Notes under the pieces: model-generated
What the model saw: the letters and a program-made list of their open reading frames with translations, nothing else
What the model was told of the DNA's origin: nothing
The model's database searches: none
Translations under genes and position numbers: made by a program
Source: an uncultured Duncaniella sp.
GTDB lineage: Bacteria; Bacteroidota; Bacteroidia; Bacteroidales; Muribaculaceae
Assembly (NCBI GenBank): GCA_910578615.1
Contig: CAJTRI010000016.1
Location: forward strand, 6,975 to 70,974
Length of the DNA: 64,000 nucleotides
Direction: 5' to 3'
Shown: piece after piece, positions 8,604 through 17,532 of the stretch
Numbering within the stretch: the first letter of the stretch is position 1
How the letters are laid out: each line of letters begins with the position of its first letter

Positions 8604-9869
8604 TTAATCTATTGACATAAACATGTCTTTCCCATCAAGATTCACCAAGAAAAATTCTCTCTCAAGGGGTTTTACGTAACGATATAGGAAATCAATATCC
8701 TCATCTGTGAATTTTGCTACATCTGGAATGCCAAATTCTGTTTCATCGGGATACCAAGCTCTGTTTTTTCCAAAACAAATATATTCTCCGTTTCGATATT
8801 TTTCGCTTTTCATCAATCCGGGGGCGTTTTCTTCATAAACAAAACCTTCAAAAAATATTCCGAAGAATACAATCTGATTGCCTGTCTTCTTGCCAAAATA
8901 TATAGGATGATGCTGTCCCATACTATACATCCACAAGCCTTTATATTTACCATCTTTAACCTCATGGGCTTTCCAATCCGAATAAGGAACGACTAAAAAG
9001 GATTGTAAAGGTGCCGGTATAATATCGCTGACAAATCTTGATGAGATAAAGCCATCTTTCCCCATCACTTTTACGTTGACAAATCCTTCCGTTTCCCATC
9101 CTCCGGAAATCAGAATAGTGCTTTTATGAGGATGATACGGCTTGATGATTCTTTCCTCATCCTCCCATGCGTATTCAGCATTATCATCGTCCTCAGACCC
9201 ATAGTAAGCTGTTATTCCCAGTCTTGATGACTTTGTATCCGGCTCTTTTCTCACATTTACGCCATCAGCGGTGACTTTTACGAATTTTACAGCCACAGGC
9301 TCAACTTTCATTTCCGAAGGAGGAGGAAATGATCCTTTCTTCATTCCGAGGGTGTAGATGTCATTAATATATGTCTCATTCTCCTCATTGTAGCCCTTCA
9401 CCTCGACATAGCCATCATTCACCTTGATGTTGCATATCCTGGAAGAGTCATAATTGTTCCATTGTGTGGGGAGGCAGCCTGTAAGTTGCAAGCATGTAGT
9501 GGTTACAAGGTCTTTGTCTATCTCCTTGACATATAACTCCCGAATCTCCATACCTCCTTCCTCCCATGTAATGAAGATATTTCCAGACACCGGGTCTTGC
9601 CACATACCTCCCATCGTAGCCATAAATGACGGTATATGCACATCCATAGCAACATCGGTCTGTATGTCGGTATTATAACAATGCAGACAGCGGCCGGTAG
9701 TTTCCCCGTATTCATCCACTACGTCTTTCAGATAAAAGTACTTGTCGGAAAGAATAAGCACTTTTTCTTCATCTGGGAGCTTGAATCCCGGCTTTTTCAC
9801 GGCTTTTAGAGCCATTGCCTGTGTCACAACCGCTATCATGGCAACAAGCAAGATAAAAAGTCTTTTCAT
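8604..9869 (-). CDS. Secreted protein with bacterial SH3 domain
   Basis: 421 residues with a signal peptide (cleavage near 'TQAMA', about residue 20). In the middle, residues about 195-285 look like an SH3b domain: 'VKVTADGVNVRKEPDTKSSR' followed by 'GFVNVKVMGKDGFISSRFVSDI'. The flanks are beta-rich and not recognised; a 'CLHCYNT' pair of cysteines occurs near 62-65. SH3b domains usually bind peptidoglycan or peptides, so an envelope role is inferred. The gene is clearly more AT-rich than its neighbours, uses a long upstream region, and sits between the two copies of a hairpin repeat, all of which suggest accessory DNA. Confidence 0.7.
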   Translation of the reverse strand: MKRLFILLVAMIAVVTQAMALKAVKKPGFKLPDEEKVLILSDKYFYLKDVVDEYGETTGRCLHCYNTDIQTDVAMDVHIPSFMATMGGMWQDPVSGNIFITWEEGGMEIRELYVKEIDKDLVTTTCLQLTGCLPTQWNNYDSSRICNIKVNDGYVEVKGYNEENETYINDIYTLGMKKGSFPPPSEMKVEPVAVKFVKVTADGVNVRKEPDTKSSRLGITAYYGSEDDDNAEYAWEDEERIIKPYHPHKSTILISGGWETEGFVNVKVMGKDGFISSRFVSDIIPAPLQSFLVVPYSDWKAHEVKDGKYKGLWMYSMGQHHPIYFGKKTGNQIVFFGIFFEGFVYEENAPGLMKSEKYRNGEYICFGKNRAWYPDETEFGIPDVAKFTDEDIDFLYRYVKPLEREFFLVNLDGKDMFMSID

Positions 9870-10273
9870 AATTTTTATGTTGTTATATATTATCTCTCGG
9901 TAGGTTTCAATCTTTTTCGGGCACTTTCTCTCGCTGAATGATAAAGTGGCATGTCAATAAAGCCGTGTATGGGATTCTAAGGTTCCGAACTGTTGTCTAT
10001 CCGTACCAGGCAACAATGCTGAAAAGCGTCTGCTGCATGCGATAAATGTCGGTATTATTGATAGGTGGAAATAATGCTCAGTCAGATTTTGATGATTTCA
10101 GAATAATTTGGTAAAATATGATATATAACAAAGATAGGCATAAAAAATCGAATTGTCTTTTTTGACTTTGTTAAAATATGTTAAAATGGTTTGGGCGGTA
10201 AAAAGTTGTTAATTCGCATGACACCCAACAAGGCGTAGAGCAAGTTTATAAATGCAGGGATCTACAGATGTTA
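9870..10273 (-). promoter_or_regulatory. AT-rich upstream region with -7 box
   Basis: There is no coding sequence here that I can support. On the minus strand TATCTTTG (10136 down to 10129) matches the -7 consensus, without a clear -33 TTTG. If used, the SH3-domain gene would have an untranslated leader of about 250 bases. A tandem GTTAAAATATGTTAAAAT repeat lies near 10170-10187. I recognise no known riboswitch. Confidence 0.4.
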
Positions 10274-10310
10274 TAGAGGCGTGAATCCGATATAATGGTT
10301 CACGCCTCTA
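10274..10310 (+). repeat. Hairpin repeat copy 2
   Basis: TAGAGGCGTGAA (10274-10285) pairs with TTCACGCCTCTA (10299-10310); one extra T next to the loop distinguishes it from copy 1 at 8523. It is 3' of the fucosidase gene, so it may act as its terminator. Confidence 0.7.
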
Positions 10311-10362
10311 TTTATTTTGGTTCTTTATTAAGAGTGCCTTCTTTTACATCTATTGGCGGTTA

Positions 10363-11910
10363 TTATGCGGCGCCGTGTCTCATGACTTCGTTTGATGCCT
10401 CGGAGTCCAGATTTCCTCCTACCGGCTTGTCGAAAGATATTTTGAATGAATAGGCGGCTTCGCACGGTTTCTTGGAGGGGAATGAAAGTTTCAATCCGTC
10501 CGGCGTCTTTTTCCAATTGATTTTTTCATCAGAGCCGAGCATTTTCACATCTTTGATGTCTGAATCGCCTATTATCTCTTCCGTCAAGGATTTGACGACA
10601 ATGTCTCCATCTCCCCATTCCAAGGCTATGACATAAAAATCATTTCCCTTGGTGGTGAAACGCAGGTCTTGCGAGGTATAGGCCACGGCCTCATTGTCAG
10701 AGAAAGAACCTTTGGTTCCCTCGGTCGAGCCTTCGCCATACTTTTTCCAGCTGCGTGTGCCATAAATGGCCTCTCCGTTAATATCCAGCCACTTTCCGAT
10801 AGATAGAAGTATGTTTTTCTGTTCATCAGGAATGGTACCGTCGGGTTTAGGCCCTATATTGAGCAGGAGGTTGCCGTTCTTGCTGACAATGTCTACGAGG
10901 TCGTCTATTATCTGGCCGGAGGTCTTGTAGACCTCGTCTGAAAGGTAGCCCCACGATTTTGTACCTACCGATGTGTCGGTCTGCCACGGGAATTGCATCA
11001 TCTTGTCAGATTTGCCACGCTCCATGTCCCATACCTGTACATTGGTAGGATATCCCTGCTTGGTACTTACCACCACGCCTTCGCCCCAATCTATGGAGTT
11101 GTTGTAATAGTAGGCAAGAAACTTGTTGAAGCTTGGCATCAACACCGAGTCATTGACAGTCCAGTCAAACCATATCATCCGAGGTTGGTACTTGTCTATT
11201 ATCTCATAGGTATGGGCAAGCCACTCACGGGCAAAGTCATCGGTATATTTCTGATCGTCATAACGTCTTCCGTAGAGGGTGATGGTAGTGTCCCGGACAT
11301 CTGACGGGAACTTCATGCCGCCGTTGAAGAACCATGCGTTTTCTGCCTTATGCGATGATACGCCGAATATCATTCCTTCCTTTTCGATGCTGCCTTTAAG
11401 CAAGCCGATTATATCTTTCTGAGGGCCCATGTCGGCGGCGTTCCATTCATTAAGGTCGCTGTCATACATTGCAAAACCGTCGTGGTGTTCCGCTGCCGGT
11501 ACAACATATCTGGCACCGGCCTTTCTGAACAGCGCGGCCCATTCGTCGGGATTGAAATTCTCTGCCTTGAACATCGGGATAAAATCCTTATATCCAAATT
11601 TGGTGTGGTCACCATAGGTCTGCCTGTGATGTTCATATTCCCTTGTCCCTTGCTGATACATGTAGCGCGGATACCATTCGTTGCCGAATGCCGGGACGGA
11701 ATAGACTCCCCAATGGATGAAGATGCCGAATTTGCCGTCTTTAAACCAGTCCGGGAACTGATAGTGCTGTGCGATGTTATCCCAGTCGGGCTGAAAGATG
11801 TCTGTTCCCTTAGGCGATGCGACCGAATCGATATTGCTGTCTGCCTTACGTTCGCTGCATGACGCCAGCAAGACTCCGGCCATCATTAGCGTGAAAATCT
11901 GTTTTATCAT
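10363..11910 (-). CDS. Alpha-L-fucosidase lipoprotein, GH29 family
   Basis: 515 residues. A signal peptide with lipobox 'LLASC' (Cys18) predicts a lipoprotein. The catalytic barrel shows GH29 landmarks: 'GKFGIFIHWGVYSVPAFGNEWY' split around residues 59-80, 'YVVPAAEHHDGFAMYDS', and 'PRMIWFDW' with Asp249 in the position of the GH29 nucleophile. The end of the catalytic domain carries 'NGNLLLNIGPKPDGTIP', and the remaining ~90 residues form a beta-sandwich. It should release alpha-L-fucose from glycans such as mucin. It is divergent from an AraC-type regulator, probably its controller. The general acid/base cannot be assigned by eye. Confidence 0.93.
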   Translation of the reverse strand: MIKQIFTLMMAGVLLASCSERKADSNIDSVASPKGTDIFQPDWDNIAQHYQFPDWFKDGKFGIFIHWGVYSVPAFGNEWYPRYMYQQGTREYEHHRQTYGDHTKFGYKDFIPMFKAENFNPDEWAALFRKAGARYVVPAAEHHDGFAMYDSDLNEWNAADMGPQKDIIGLLKGSIEKEGMIFGVSSHKAENAWFFNGGMKFPSDVRDTTITLYGRRYDDQKYTDDFAREWLAHTYEIIDKYQPRMIWFDWTVNDSVLMPSFNKFLAYYYNNSIDWGEGVVVSTKQGYPTNVQVWDMERGKSDKMMQFPWQTDTSVGTKSWGYLSDEVYKTSGQIIDDLVDIVSKNGNLLLNIGPKPDGTIPDEQKNILLSIGKWLDINGEAIYGTRSWKKYGEGSTEGTKGSFSDNEAVAYTSQDLRFTTKGNDFYVIALEWGDGDIVVKSLTEEIIGDSDIKDVKMLGSDEKINWKKTPDGLKLSFPSKKPCEAAYSFKISFDKPVGGNLDSEASNEVMRHGAA

Positions 11911-11944
11911 GATAATTAATTATTTGGTTTGACTCTTTATTATT

Positions 11945-11996
11945 GCAAACTCCATATGGCAGTGGGTGCGATGTCATGGGATTATTAGGAGTTTGC
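11945..11996. promoter_or_regulatory. Inverted repeat between fucosidase and araC-like gene
   Basis: GCAAACTCC (11945-11953) and its exact complement GGAGTTTGC (11988-11996) lie 43 bases centre to centre, about four helical turns, in the 171-base divergent intergenic region. This is a good candidate operator for the adjacent regulator. No full TTTG/TAnnTTTG promoter is seen on either strand here, as would fit an activator-dependent promoter. Confidence 0.5.
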
Positions 11997-12081
11997 GTGA
12001 ATGATTGTTTCTGCAAATTTAACTATATCAAATCTATATCTATGGGATAATACCGAAACTTTATAGGACAAAATCGATATT

Positions 12082-13008
12082 ATGATGCGTGAGGATTTGT
12101 ATTTAAGGTCTGATTGTGCTTATTTTGTAAAAAAAATAGTCACGACGCTCAATGATATTTGGATAATGGAACATCTGCTTATGCTGAACGTGGGATATGC
12201 GGTGCATGATTCCGACTGGAATTTTAAGAAGGTCAACAGTCCGTTTTCACGTATATATTACGTGACCAGGGGTTGTGCCCGGGTGGTAATCAACGGCATA
12301 ATCCACGATCTTGTTCCCGGGCATCTATATCTGATACCGGCATTCACCCAGCATGATGATATATGTGACGGAAGGTTCGAGCACTATTATGTGCACATAT
12401 ACGAGAATGACGCTCTTGGACTAAATCTGACAGAAAGGCTGGAACTCCCCGTAAGTATAAAAGGTACGAAGATGGATGAAATGCTCTTTCGGAATCTTTG
12501 TGACCACAACCGTGCGATGGTTCTGAAAGACAGTGACCCACAGTTATACGACAACAAGCACGCCCTCATCAACTGTGTGAGATTGAACAGGAAACGTCCC
12601 CTTTTCGACCGTCTCGAATCCGCAGGGATAATATATCAATTGTTATCGAGGTTTGTAAAATACTCAAAGCCGAAGTTCCAGACCTCCGACCCAAGGATTC
12701 AAAACGCATTGGATATCATAAATGCCGGCCTGTCGGAAACGATGCATGTCGATGAACTGTCGAAGAATGTAGGAATGTCTACCGACCATTTTATAAGATT
12801 GTTCAAGGGGGAGCTGGGATGCACTCCGGCCCGATTTATAATAGAGAAGAAGATGATGAGGGCACGGCTGAAAATCGCGACCGAGATGCTGCTGATAAAA
12901 GAGATCGCATATTCTCTCGGATATGATGATGTGTCTTACTTCTCGCGCCTCTTCAAGAAATATGTGGGTGTTTCTCCTTATCAATACCGCATGTCATTCA
13001 ATACCTGA
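12082..13008 (+). CDS. AraC-family transcriptional regulator
   Basis: 308 residues. The N-terminal half (about 30-115) looks like a cupin sugar-sensing domain: 'FSRIYYVTRGCARVVINGI', 'LVPGHLYLIPAFTQHDD', 'YVHIYEND'. The C-terminal ~100 residues carry the two helix-turn-helix motifs of the AraC family: 'MHVDELSKNVGMSTDHFIRL' and 'KEIAYSLGYDDVSYFSRLFK', ending 'VGVSPYQYR'. Divergent from the GH29 fucosidase, so it likely regulates that gene in response to a sugar. The ATG at 12082 is followed at once by another ATG (12085); either could be used. Its codon use (AT-rich, AGG/AGA) resembles the accessory region. Confidence 0.9.
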   Translation: MMREDLYLRSDCAYFVKKIVTTLNDIWIMEHLLMLNVGYAVHDSDWNFKKVNSPFSRIYYVTRGCARVVINGIIHDLVPGHLYLIPAFTQHDDICDGRFEHYYVHIYENDALGLNLTERLELPVSIKGTKMDEMLFRNLCDHNRAMVLKDSDPQLYDNKHALINCVRLNRKRPLFDRLESAGIIYQLLSRFVKYSKPKFQTSDPRIQNALDIINAGLSETMHVDELSKNVGMSTDHFIRLFKGELGCTPARFIIEKKMMRARLKIATEMLLIKEIAYSLGYDDVSYFSRLFKKYVGVSPYQYRMSFNT

Positions 13009-13035
13009 ACATTGTTGGAGGTAGTGTAATATGCA

Positions 13036-13084
13036 GACCGCACCCGGGAAAGCCTTTATCCTGTGTGGCTTCCGGGGTGCGGTC
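13036..13084 (+). terminator. Long GC-rich hairpin between convergent genes
   Basis: GACCGCACCC...GGAAAGCC (13036 onward) pairs with GGCTTCC...GGGTGCGGTC (ending 13084), a stem of about 18 bp with one or two mismatches. It separates the araC-like gene and uridine phosphorylase and is followed by a T-rich stretch on the plus strand. Confidence 0.65.
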
Positions 13085-13111
13085 AGAAATCTTTTATCAA
13101 GTGTCGTTTTT

Positions 13112-13987
13112 TCAGATTCGTTCAAGGACGGTGCCTATGAGGTCGTGGACGGCGGTCTTGTAATTGGGGTTGGCATCGGTGTTCATTCGGTTGGCTATTA
13201 TGGAGCAGACCGTCATTGCGCGGTGTCCCATGAGACGTCCGAGACCTTGGAGCGGGGCGGATTCCATTTCGTAGTTGGTAACTTTGCGCCCTTTGTGGCG
13301 GAATTCCTCGATGCGGCGGTTGAGATCGGGGTTGGCCAACGGAAGGCGAAGCTCCCGTCCCTGAGGCCCGTAGAAGCCTACGGCCGAGATGGTGTTTCCT
13401 CGCACCATGTCATCTCGTCCGATAAGCTCCACAAGCTCCTCGTCGGCATTGACCACGTATGGTCTGGCCCAAGTGGGGTTCCATCCCACAGCCTCGCAGA
13501 AGTCGTTTTCAAACTCCAAGTCGGCCACCTCGTTGCGTCCGGCATAATAGTTGAGCACTCCGTCAAACCCTATGGCCTTTTCGGCTATCACGGGGGTGCC
13601 GAGTTTCAGCTCGGGTTGCAGGGCGCCGGATGTCCCGATGCGTACCATGGTGAGGCGGCGTTTCTGTTCCCTGACCTCGCGTGTGGCAAAGTCGATATTG
13701 GCCAACGCGTCAAGCTCGTTGATCACGATGTCGATATTGTCCGGCCCTATACCGTGGCTGAGGCACATGATGGGTTTTCCCTGATATGTGCCTCCGATGG
13801 TGTGGAACTCGCGGGATGATACTTCGAAGTCGGTGGTGTCAAAGAATGACGCCACCATATTGACTCTCCCGGGATCTCCGACAAGGATGATGCGGTCAGT
13901 CAGCTGCTCGGGACGCAGATGGAGATGGAACACCGAACCGTCAGGATTGATGATCAGTTCCGAAGGGGCTATGATTTTCTTTTCCAT
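13112..13987 (-). CDS. udp: Uridine phosphorylase-like nucleoside phosphorylase
   Basis: 291 residues of the PNP/UDP family. Visible: N-terminal 'LILVGDPGRVNMVASFFD', phosphate-site 'VRIGTSGALQPEL', and the ribose-contacting 'NYEMESAPLQGLG'. These enzymes split nucleosides with phosphate to base and ribose-1-phosphate. The length and the 'SGALQ' variant fit the Bacteroidetes uridine phosphorylase group, but purine specificity cannot be excluded. It is the last gene of a leftward group behind dprA (45 bases apart). Confidence 0.85.
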   Translation of the reverse strand: MEKKIIAPSELIINPDGSVFHLHLRPEQLTDRIILVGDPGRVNMVASFFDTTDFEVSSREFHTIGGTYQGKPIMCLSHGIGPDNIDIVINELDALANIDFATREVREQKRRLTMVRIGTSGALQPELKLGTPVIAEKAIGFDGVLNYYAGRNEVADLEFENDFCEAVGWNPTWARPYVVNADEELVELIGRDDMVRGNTISAVGFYGPQGRELRLPLANPDLNRRIEEFRHKGRKVTNYEMESAPLQGLGRLMGHRAMTVCSIIANRMNTDANPNYKTAVHDLIGTVLERI

Positions 13988-14032
13988 GATATACAGTTGT
14001 TTGAGGTAAAACGTAACATGTTGTCTTATTGT

Positions 14033-15154
14033 TCACCGTCCGGGAGCCGGGCGGTAGCGTCCTCCCGGTATTGCCAGGAGAAGGCGGCGGAACTCCATGT
14101 CTATCAGGAGTCCCATCAGGCGCGGGACGGGGATGTCTATTGATGCGGAAATGTCGTTGAGTGTTGCCTCGCTTTTTTGGGCGAGAAGGTCAATTACCGC
14201 CTGTTCCTCTGGTGAAAGTTCAGGAAACAGGGACGTCTGTGTGCCTTCCGGCTTCTTTACGGGCCATCGCATGGACTCGATGAGGTCGTCAGGCGAGGCC
14301 ACGAGCTGGGCCACACAGTCGGAGATAAGTTTGTTGCAGCCTCTTGAAAAGCGGTCGCTCACACGGCCCGGAAGCGCGAAGACGTCACGCGAATAGGCTG
14401 CGGCCAGTCGGGCCGTCACCATCGCTCCCCCCTTTGTGTCACTTTCGGCTACTACGAGGCAGTCGCACAGGCCGGCCACGATGCGGTTGCGGGCCAGAAA
14501 GTTACCCCGGTGTATGGCATCGGCACTGCGATAGTCGGTAAGAAGCATACCTCCGGCCCTGACCATGCGTGCGGCGGTGTCCCGGTGCATGGCGGGGTAT
14601 ATGGTGTTGAGTCCGTGGGCAAGCACGCCTATCGTGGGGACTCCGGCGGCAAGGGCGGCTTTGTGGGCCGCGATGTCGATACCGTAGGCCAGACCGCTGA
14701 CTATCACGGGTTTCTCATCGAGGGTGGTGGCAAGGGTGCTGACAAGGTCTTCAACGAATCTGTCTCCGTAGGGGGTGGCATGGCGCGTGCCGACTATTCC
14801 CACGAAACGACTGCCGTTAAGGTCGCAGTCGCCGAGGGTATAGACCATGAGCGGGGCATCGTCACATTGCAGTAACCGTCGGGGATAGCCGGGATCTGTG
14901 AAATATAGGGGTCTGATGTTGTTTCGGACTATGAATTCGGTCTCTCTCCGTGCCTCTTCAAGGGCCTTTGAACGTACAGAGTCCGAGAAAAGACGGTTGC
15001 CGAATCCGATCACGGCGGTCAGCCGGGACGCCGTGAAAGAGAAGAACTCTTCCTCCCCTCCGATGCGCGCGAGGATTTCTCCTGCAAGGCGGGGTGTCAG
15101 GCCACGGAGCGAGGCAAACGCTACGCGTAGGGTCAGAGGGTCTTCGCCTGTCAT
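14033..15154 (-). CDS. dprA: DNA-processing protein DprA
   Basis: 373 residues from the chosen ATG at 15154. A longer frame from 15205 would run into the thioesterase gene, while 15154 lies 10 bases after its stop and starts the helix-hairpin part ('LRGLTPRLAGEILARIGG'). The Rossmann-like DprA core follows: 'GIVGTRHATPYGDRFVEDLV', 'VSGLAYGIDIAAHKAAL', 'GVLAHGLNTIYPAMH', 'LARNRIVAGL'. A C-terminal winged-helix of about 65 residues ends the protein. DprA loads RecA on incoming single-stranded DNA during natural transformation; in Bacteroidetes its actual use is not well known. Confidence 0.93.
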   Translation of the reverse strand: MTGEDPLTLRVAFASLRGLTPRLAGEILARIGGEEEFFSFTASRLTAVIGFGNRLFSDSVRSKALEEARRETEFIVRNNIRPLYFTDPGYPRRLLQCDDAPLMVYTLGDCDLNGSRFVGIVGTRHATPYGDRFVEDLVSTLATTLDEKPVIVSGLAYGIDIAAHKAALAAGVPTIGVLAHGLNTIYPAMHRDTAARMVRAGGMLLTDYRSADAIHRGNFLARNRIVAGLCDCLVVAESDTKGGAMVTARLAAAYSRDVFALPGRVSDRFSRGCNKLISDCVAQLVASPDDLIESMRWPVKKPEGTQTSLFPELSPEEQAVIDLLAQKSEATLNDISASIDIPVPRLMGLLIDMEFRRLLLAIPGGRYRPAPGR

Positions 15155-15164
15155 GATGCCGGAA

Positions 15165-15566
15165 TCATAGATATTTTTCAAATGCACGGGCCAGTATGTC
15201 GCCACGGCTGAGGCGCCCCTTTTCGAGGCATACCACCGTGACCACGGCGCTTACGACCTTGTCGCCTGTGGCGGCATTGAATATGTCCTGGTCAAACACG
15301 AAGCGTGCTCCCTCGCGGCGCATGCGCAGACGAGACACCATGGTGTCTCCCATGGTCAGAGATGTGAGATACTCTATCTCTATCTTTCTGACCACGGGGG
15401 CGAGTCCCTGTTCCTGCATGGCGCGGAACGATGTCCCGGCCTCCTCGCAGAAGTCATGGCGTGTCAGTTCCAGATAGTGCAGGTAGTTGGCATTGTTGAC
15501 AATCCCCTGCGAGTCAGTCTCATAGTCTCTGACCTTTATGGTCGTTTCAAAGGCATATTCCATCAT
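15165..15566 (-). CDS. Acyl-CoA thioesterase, 4HBT/YbgC type
   Basis: 133 residues with a hotdog fold. The opening 'KVRDYETDSQGIVNNANYLHYLELTRHDF' region contains the 4-hydroxybenzoyl-CoA thioesterase signature, with the catalytic Asp at about residue 17. Its ATG overlaps the stop codon of the upstream acyl-CoA ligase gene (ATGA), so the two are translationally coupled. Ligase plus thioesterase suggests turnover or proofreading of acyl-CoA pools; the true substrate is not shown by the sequence. Confidence 0.9.
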   Translation of the reverse strand: MMEYAFETTIKVRDYETDSQGIVNNANYLHYLELTRHDFCEEAGTSFRAMQEQGLAPVVRKIEIEYLTSLTMGDTMVSRLRMRREGARFVFDQDIFNAATGDKVVSAVVTVVCLEKGRLSRGDILARAFEKYL

Positions 15567-17230
15567 GCGTTATAGAGATAGCGCTTTATGGAGCGCTTGG
15601 GTGTTTTTTCAAATTCATTGGCTATCAGCTGGATGCGGTCAACTTGCTCATATGGCGCCACCAGCTTGTTGAGGTTCTTTCTCACACCTTCCATCACCTC
15701 TTCGAGGGCAGAGGTGGATATCCTGTCACGATCCATGGCCTCGTAGTCGGGATAAACGAGCGCTACGAGATGGCGGCCACGCTCCACGATGAGGCTTTCG
15801 GCCACATAGGGCATGTTGTTGAGTTTCGCCTCTATCTCCTCTGGGTAGATATTCTGTCCGTTGGCGCTGAGAATCATTGTCTTATACCGCCCGCGTATGA
15901 AGATGGTACCGTCAGCCGAGCATGTCCCCATATCGCCGGTGTGGAGCCAGCCGTCGGCGTCTATTGCAGCCGCAGTGGCTTCGGGGTTCTTGTAGTAGCC
16001 GGTCATGACGTTCTCGCCACGCACACATATCTCGCCCTGTATGCGGGCCGGATCGGGGCTGCCGTCTATGCGTGTCTCCATGATGGGCAGTGTGCGGCCC
16101 GAGGAGCCGGTGATGAACTTCCGCCACGGCGTGTAGCTGATTAGAGGGCCGCATTCGGTCATGCCGTAGCCGACCGTGAACGGGAAGCCTATCTTATGGA
16201 GGAACTCCTCTACCTCGTGGTTGAGCGGTGCGCCTCCGACAATCACCTCTTCGAACCGCCCACCGAGGGCTTCGATGAGCTGGGTGCGTATCTTGCGGTA
16301 TATAACCTTGTTGACTCCGGGGACTTTGAGCAGGCGCTTTATGGCGGGTTTCTCTATGACGGGGCGGAGCTTGTTGCGGTAGATCTTTTCAAGAATGAGC
16401 GGGACGCATATGATGAGGCTCGGCTTCACCTCCGCAAAGGCTTTGAGCAGGAGCTTGGGGGTGGGGAGCTTGCCGAGGAGTGTGATGTGGGTGCCGACGG
16501 CGAGGGGCACGAGCATGTCGAAGGCACATCCGTAGGCGTGGGCCAGCGGGAGGAAGGCCACGTTGCGGGAGCCACGGTAGTGGAGCCTTGAAGACATGCC
16601 GAATCTCACGTTTCCCCCGAGATTGGCCAGTGTCAGCATCACGCCTTTGGAGAATCCGGTTGTCCCGGAAGTGTAGTTTATCTCGGCAAGTGCGGATTCG
16701 TCAATCTCGGGATAGTCCACGTCAGAGGCGGTGAAACCGTGGGGATAACGTCGTCTCATCTTTTCTGCCAGCCGGGCTATGAACTTCTCGGCCACGCGTG
16801 AGCCTGAGGGATGTTCGGCAAGTACCTTGCGGCGGTCGAGAGAGAAGACGGCCTTGATTTTTTGGAGTTTCTCTATCTCGAGATTGTCAAAGATGGCGTC
16901 GTTGGTGAACAGCATCACGCTTTCCGAGTGGTTGATGATGTGCATGGCGTCCTGTATGTTGAAGTCATGCAGCACGGGCACTATCACGGCGCCATAGGTA
17001 ATAGTGGCCATGTAGGTCTCTACCCATTGGATGGAGTTTTTCCCCATAAGGGCTATTTTGTCGCCACGCTTCACCCCGCACTCCTTGAAAAGCATGTGTG
17101 TTGCCGCTATGCGGCGTGCAAGGTCGGCATATGTCATGGTGGCCCCTGTCCCGAATTCGCTGAGGGCTTTTAGATCCCAGTTCTGCCGGAAAGAGGACGC
17201 GTATATTTGGAGTAGGTTTTCCTTATTCAT
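15563..17230 (-). CDS. Long-chain acyl-CoA ligase (AMP-binding)
   Basis: 555 residues, AMP-dependent synthetase fold. The P-loop-like motif 'YTSGTTGFSKGVM' lies near residues 188-200, followed by 'AFLPLAHAYGCAFDML', 'VTVGYGMTECGPLISY'-type motif A5, 'GWLHTGDMG' and the C-terminal hinge 'ILSANGQNIYPEEIEAKL'. The terminal catalytic Lys is probably in 'FEKTPKRSIKRYLY'. This pattern matches long-chain fatty acyl-CoA synthetases, which activate fatty acids with ATP and CoA at the membrane. It heads a leftward operon with a thioesterase, dprA and udp, from a good promoter about 115 bases upstream. Confidence 0.9.
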   Translation of the reverse strand: MNKENLLQIYASSFRQNWDLKALSEFGTGATMTYADLARRIAATHMLFKECGVKRGDKIALMGKNSIQWVETYMATITYGAVIVPVLHDFNIQDAMHIINHSESVMLFTNDAIFDNLEIEKLQKIKAVFSLDRRKVLAEHPSGSRVAEKFIARLAEKMRRRYPHGFTASDVDYPEIDESALAEINYTSGTTGFSKGVMLTLANLGGNVRFGMSSRLHYRGSRNVAFLPLAHAYGCAFDMLVPLAVGTHITLLGKLPTPKLLLKAFAEVKPSLIICVPLILEKIYRNKLRPVIEKPAIKRLLKVPGVNKVIYRKIRTQLIEALGGRFEEVIVGGAPLNHEVEEFLHKIGFPFTVGYGMTECGPLISYTPWRKFITGSSGRTLPIMETRIDGSPDPARIQGEICVRGENVMTGYYKNPEATAAAIDADGWLHTGDMGTCSADGTIFIRGRYKTMILSANGQNIYPEEIEAKLNNMPYVAESLIVERGRHLVALVYPDYEAMDRDRISTSALEEVMEGVRKNLNKLVAPYEQVDRIQLIANEFEKTPKRSIKRYLYNA

Positions 17231-17345
17231 CTGACAATTAAATATATTTCACATATAACGCCGGTCTATAACTGACTGTTTAATGTCATCAATATCCTTT
17301 GGACGTAAGTGAAGTCTTGTCGCAGACCATAGGCCCGCGTTTTGG

Positions 17346-17377
17346 CAAAAGTAGAAAAAAATTACCGAAAAGACAAA
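17346..17377 (-). promoter_or_regulatory. Promoter for the acyl-CoA ligase operon
   Basis: On the minus strand TTTG (17377-17374), 20 bases, then TACTTTTG (17353-17346): a full consensus match. The predicted start near 17340 leaves a leader of about 110 bases. The intergenic stretch 17231-17532 otherwise holds only the hairpin at 17459. Confidence 0.75.
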
Positions 17378-17458
17378 TTATCACGATGTTTAGGAACGGG
17401 GGATAACGCTCCTGTCGGTCAATCCATTCCTCCGTGTCTCGACCTGTTGTAAGACGAT

Positions 17459-17494
17459 GAGACCCGCAAGCCGTATGGGTGGCTTGCGGGTCTC
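17459..17494 (-). terminator. Strong hairpin downstream of secreted-protein gene
   Basis: GAGACCCGCAAGCC (17459-17472) pairs exactly with 17481-17494 around an 8-base loop. It lies just after the 3' end of the leftward gene ending at 17533. A U tract is not evident on that strand, so termination strength is uncertain. Confidence 0.6.
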
Positions 17495-17532
17495 CGTCAT
17501 AATTTTTCGCGAAATCTGAGGTAAGAAGATTT

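Noticed and set aside
13031..13819. 262-residue open frame on the plus strand
   Set aside because: Antisense to the uridine phosphorylase gene, whose conserved motifs are on the other strand.
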